This document shows, one piece after another, positions 7,001 to 8,636 of a stretch of DNA of 8,636 bases. This DNA comes from Bacillota bacterium (GTDB taxonomy: Bacteria; Bacillota; Clostridia; Oscillospirales; Ruminococcaceae). The stretch covers positions 1-8,636 of the forward strand of contig JAEXAZ010000268.1 of the NCBI GenBank assembly GCA_023394255.1, in the 5' to 3' direction. The notes beneath the pieces are model-generated. The model saw nothing but the letters and a program-made list of their open reading frames with translations. It ran no database searches and was not told where the DNA came from. The translations under genes were made by a program, and so were the position numbers. How positions within the stretch are numbered: position 1 is the stretch's first letter; every line of letters starts with the position of its first letter.

Positions 7001-7312
7001 AACGGAATTATGATATATGAAGTCATACCGTCCGATCTTATCATATCCGCGTGAAATCTTCCCGCCGATTTCCGGCAGGACGGTCACCTGTAGGTATTCG
7101 TTTTCCAACACCACGGCATTATATTCTTTATCTTCTTTCTCTTCACTAAGCGAATCGGTAAAAGGAAGCGGATATAACCTGCCGGCGGCTCCCTGGTAAG
7201 GCTTTTTCTCAAAAAACATGGGGAGATCCATGGCCGGATGAGGGAAATACGTTGGGATTTTCTGCCTTTCATAGCGCGCCTGTACGGGATTTTCCTTTAT
7301 CTGCGCACACAT
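4007..7312 (-). CDS. DUF5107 domain protein with C-terminal TPR array
   Basis: A 1101-residue protein of unknown function. Residues about 37-355 match the DUF5107 family: LENEYLQVTVLPEIGGKI, then WASGGIEFNWPQHHRPTTF (about 117-135), NRTPFIQPFMWWANLAVPV and MPYETKTFTQYWYP. Such domains have the beta-sandwich of galactose mutarotase-like proteins, which suggests sugar binding or chemistry on a sugar; the His-rich WPQHHRP loop is an obvious candidate site. After a short beta-rich linker (about 360-450), residues about 470-1095 are TPR repeats, clearest at 766-842 (YYLGCLFYDRFCYDKAIEQW, then NLALAYFDK). No signal peptide or membrane segment is seen, so it should be cytoplasmic. ATG 7312 is chosen over GTG 7321 because GGAG lies eight bases before the ATG and overlaps the GTG. 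It is divergent from a sugar-sensing type regulator, the probable controller. Confidence 0.9.
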   Translation of the reverse strand: MCAQIKENPVQARYERQKIPTYFPHPAMDLPMFFEKKPYQGAAGRLYPLPFTDSLSEEKEDKEYNAVVLENEYLQVTVLPEIGGKISRGYDKIGRYDFIYHNSVIKPAMIGLAGPWASGGIEFNWPQHHRPTTFMPLEAAIEEKGNGEKIAWIGEVEPLNRMKGMAGITLCPGRSYIKAEVRLYNRTPFIQPFMWWANLAVPVNENYKIIFPPDTEWVNDHDRRAVIGWPIAKGIYQTARPYDYGTGTDLSDYNSISVNSSFMISQDQSDMDFVAGYDRKKKKGIVAFADHTVVPGKKLFHWGKGDFGNMWCSNLTDEDGPYVELMTGAYTDNQPDFTWIMPYETKTFTQYWYPVREIGDVKNVTIDGAVNMEAQGDHLLIGFHATGSFPQGRIALFNCGEPVWEEVADFDPAAPYVRRIRMEDGWSMETLKITVTDGQGKQLIAYRQPKRGERAPVTPRTPAVRPNEIETLDELFINGLHLEQYKHHTYDARDYYLEALKRDPGEIRCNTAMARLSLKDGRFEDCINYCDKAIERLVSRNMHPVDTEAFYLKGLALRYLGNIETAAELFNKVIWNYDYRSAAYYELATIDALNGEFPAALEKLELSLATNAGHLRALNLKAAILRNLGKPQEAFALSQSTSNLDKLDLWSRVEQVFAASQLGEKKLASDLQEETDRIFGCKPENDLDLVCDYLRSGFVADALAVLDFIHVEYPLAYYYQGHCRSLMGEDPSACYRKGDKCRGLCFPSRLEDIAVLSEVCKMDPQASRAHYYLGCLFYDRFCYDKAIEQWEAAIRIDPGFANAYRNLALAYFDKRHDFKGARICMEKALALKPNDPRLLYELQQLLKNSGIIPRERLALYEKYPELTERRDDCYLDKIILHTLMEDYETAIRMSLGRTFHIYEGGEGKLTRQHAWMHVLSGMQKAQAGNKEGAEKDYLDGTIIPHKYGEAKSYFAQESHIYYFLGCLYEAQDRKEDAKKAYEEASAYKAVVSELSMFRALALQKLFRFSEAQQVLKEMLDSAEQILCNTDKYMYFGVGSPTPTPFEYDIVKINKMEGYILKAYALLGLGRTLEAKQAIDLARSLDHNEFRIFTFDKIIWQV

Positions 7313-7346
7313 TTCATACACTCCATTTCTTTTTTATGTCGATTTT

Positions 7347-7375
7347 AGCATATCGCTTTGCGGCGCTGTCTTCAA
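7347..7375 (-). promoter_or_regulatory. Predicted promoter of the DUF5107 gene
   Basis: Minus-strand TTGAAG (7370-7375) and TATGCT (7347-7352) with a 17-bp spacer. An overlapping TGCTAAAAT extended -10 just downstream is an alternative. The leader would be about 30 nt. Confidence 0.5.
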
Positions 7376-7383
7376 CACAAAAT

Positions 7384-7405
7384 TTGGTCGGGATTTTCCG
7401 GGCAA
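7384..7405. promoter_or_regulatory. Imperfect dyad between the divergent promoters, possible operator
   Basis: Arms TTGGTCGGGAT and TTTCCGGGCAA match as an inverted repeat at 7 of 11 positions around an AT-rich centre. It lies between the two facing -35 boxes (7375 and 7414), where one bound protein could control both genes. Assignment to the regulator starting at 7473 is inference. Confidence 0.3.
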
Positions 7406-7413
7406 AAATTATC

Positions 7414-7442
7414 TTGAGGAGTTTCCTTTTTAGCGGTATACT
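7414..7442 (+). promoter_or_regulatory. Predicted promoter of the sensor-HTH regulator
   Basis: TTGAGG (7414-7419) and TATACT (7437-7442) with a 17-bp spacer. The start would be near 7449 with a leader of about 24 nt that contains the GGGGTGAG ribosome binding site (7460-7467), five bases before ATG 7473. Confidence 0.65.
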
Positions 7443-7472
7443 AACATGGACAAAGTTGTGGGGTGAGCGTAG

Positions 7473-8609
7473 ATGACTGTTTTTCTGATGAGCGAGCCAG
7501 CTTTCGCAGGAACCTATTGGTGCCGCCAATACATAAACGGGATGAAATATGAATGCTCGCAAAACGGGCTTCACCTGGAAGAAATCACAGCTTCCTCCCT
7601 GCCAGGATTGAAAAAAAACGCCGCGGAGGAAAATATCCGGCCGCTGCTTTTATTGGCGGGGACTACCATTGCCTGGATTTTGCACACGGTTTCCAAACTA
7701 AGCGCCCAGGGGATCCATATTATTTCCGTTTCCCCGTTTCTTTCCCCTTTCTCGTCCGCATTATTCCGGATCAGCAACGTTTCCATGGATTACGCACGCA
7801 CCGTTTGTTCCCTAAACGAATATTTTTATTCCTTTGGCAAAAGCAAAACGGCTCTTGTGGGGATCAACCCCAACTCTGCCGGGGATATTGCCAAGAGGGA
7901 CGCTTTCCTGGAGTTCTGGCAGGCACGGGGCCGGGAATCGGCATCCGCCGTTTTTTGGAATTACGGGAATTTAGGAGACTGTTGCGAGTCCTTTTTTCAG
8001 AAAAGAAAAGAATTTAATTCCGTAATTTGTTCTAGCGATATTGTTGCGATCAAGCTTTCCTCTTTTTTAAAAGAAAGGATGGTTTCTATTCCCGGCGATA
8101 TTGCCCTTGCGGCAATTGGGGATACCGTTTTAGGTGGGTTTATGCGCCCCGGGATTACCACTGTCGTATTAGACTGCAAAACAATTGGCCGGCAGGCTGT
8201 CAAGCTCTATATGATGCTCGCGAAAACGCAATCCCTCACTTCCCTTTCCGCAACCATATCCGGTACCATCCAGGTGCGCGAATCCACGGGGTTTGCGCCG
8301 GTGCCATCGAACATTCCGGCCGTTTTCCCGGAAATATCCTCGGTAGAACCGGTGGATTTCTATTCTGATACGGATGTTAAGGAAATTTTTCATCTTGAGG
8401 AGCTGATTTCCCATTGCGACCCGTTGGATTTTGATATTTTGAAAGGTATTTCTCAGCGTGCAAAGTACAGCAGCCTTTCCGAGCGGCTGCATAGCTCGGA
8501 AAATACGATCAAATATCGGGTCAAACGGATGATCAGTCTGGCTCACAAAGAAAACCGCGATGAACTGATCGCTTTATTAAAAGAATATCTGATCCCGGAA
8601 AATCTGTAG
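7473..8609 (+). CDS. Transcriptional regulator: LacI-type ligand-binding domain with C-terminal HTH
   Basis: A 378-residue probable sugar-responsive regulator. Residues 1 to about 275 follow the periplasmic-binding-protein fold of LacI/GalR regulators: SVICSSDIVAIKLSSFLKE (about 183-201), SIPGDIALAAIGD (205-217), RPGITTVVLD and IGRQAVKL (238-245). The usual N-terminal LacI HTH is absent; the ligand domain begins at the start codon, and GGGGTGAG five bases upstream supports that start. A linker (about 280-315) leads to a C-terminal HTH (about 320-375: LSERLHSSENTIKYRVKRM), most like PucR- or LuxR-type helices. This order resembles XylR-type AraC proteins, but with a single HTH. It is divergent from the DUF5107 gene and probably controls it and itself, with a ligand that cannot be named from sequence. 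Confidence 0.85.
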   Translation: MTVFLMSEPAFAGTYWCRQYINGMKYECSQNGLHLEEITASSLPGLKKNAAEENIRPLLLLAGTTIAWILHTVSKLSAQGIHIISVSPFLSPFSSALFRISNVSMDYARTVCSLNEYFYSFGKSKTALVGINPNSAGDIAKRDAFLEFWQARGRESASAVFWNYGNLGDCCESFFQKRKEFNSVICSSDIVAIKLSSFLKERMVSIPGDIALAAIGDTVLGGFMRPGITTVVLDCKTIGRQAVKLYMMLAKTQSLTSLSATISGTIQVRESTGFAPVPSNIPAVFPEISSVEPVDFYSDTDVKEIFHLEELISHCDPLDFDILKGISQRAKYSSLSERLHSSENTIKYRVKRMISLAHKENRDELIALLKEYLIPENL

Positions 8610-8610
8610 G

Positions 8611-8636
8611 CGCCTGTATCTTGCGGGCGTTCCTTT
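8611..8636 (+). terminator. Weak terminator after the regulator, cut by window edge
   Basis: CGCCTG (8611-8616) pairs with CGGGCG (8624-8629) with one T-G pair and a 7-nt loop, followed by TTCCTTT to the window end. It begins one base after the regulator's stop codon. The T-run may continue outside the window. Confidence 0.4.

Noticed and set aside
7473..7560. Regulator at 7473 as a LacI gene truncated at its N-terminus
   Set aside because: Promoter, ribosome binding site and start are well formed directly upstream, no HTH remnant is seen in any frame before it, and an HTH is present at the C-terminus.
1..8636. tRNA, rRNA, riboswitch or CRISPR array
   Set aside because: No cloverleaf, rRNA segment, known riboswitch core or regularly spaced repeats were recognised by eye; a covariance search was not possible here.

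Overview
The window looks like a low-to-mid G+C Firmicute (Clostridia; an Oscillospiraceae/Lachnospiraceae-type gut or anaerobe genome is my best guess). The reasons are AGGAGG-type ribosome binding sites, an HPr with the His15/Ser46 layout of Gram-positive HPr, a PRD-type PTS activator, sigma-A-like promoters and an IS200 element of the type common in clostridia. This is inference from gene content; no rRNA or marker gene is present.

Left part (1-3112), read leftwards on the minus strand. A probable PTS operon runs ptsH (HPr, 2713-2976), then a large PRD-containing transcriptional activator (424-2661), then ptsI (Enzyme I, cut by the window edge just after its active-site histidine). A TGGTCA-N17-TATGAT promoter and two short dyads sit upstream of ptsH. 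The phosphate chain would be Enzyme I -> HPr -> EII, with the regulator reading the phosphorylation state. The regulator frame runs 155 bp into ptsI in another frame, which suggests a lost stop or an indel.

Middle part (about 3220-3990). A compact IS200-type insertion sequence with a single HUH/Y1 transposase (minus strand). Both ends carry a hairpin with the same core and AAA loop. The leader of the transposase mRNA can fold into a 15-bp stem that buries its Shine-Dalgarno sequence, and the same DNA read on the plus strand resembles a terminator for an antisense RNA. The element lies only about 28 bp beyond the stop codon of the next gene.

Right part (4007-8636). A 1101-residue cytoplasmic protein made of a DUF5107 (mutarotase-like beta-sandwich) domain and a long TPR array is transcribed leftwards. 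It is divergent, over a 160-bp intergenic region, from a regulator with a LacI-type sugar-binding fold but no N-terminal HTH; a single PucR/LuxR-like HTH is at its C-terminus instead. The two facing promoters each have 17-bp spacers, with an imperfect dyad between them. This pair is the least understood part of the window: probably a carbohydrate-responsive switch controlling a DUF5107-TPR protein of unknown activity. A weak terminator follows the regulator at the right edge.
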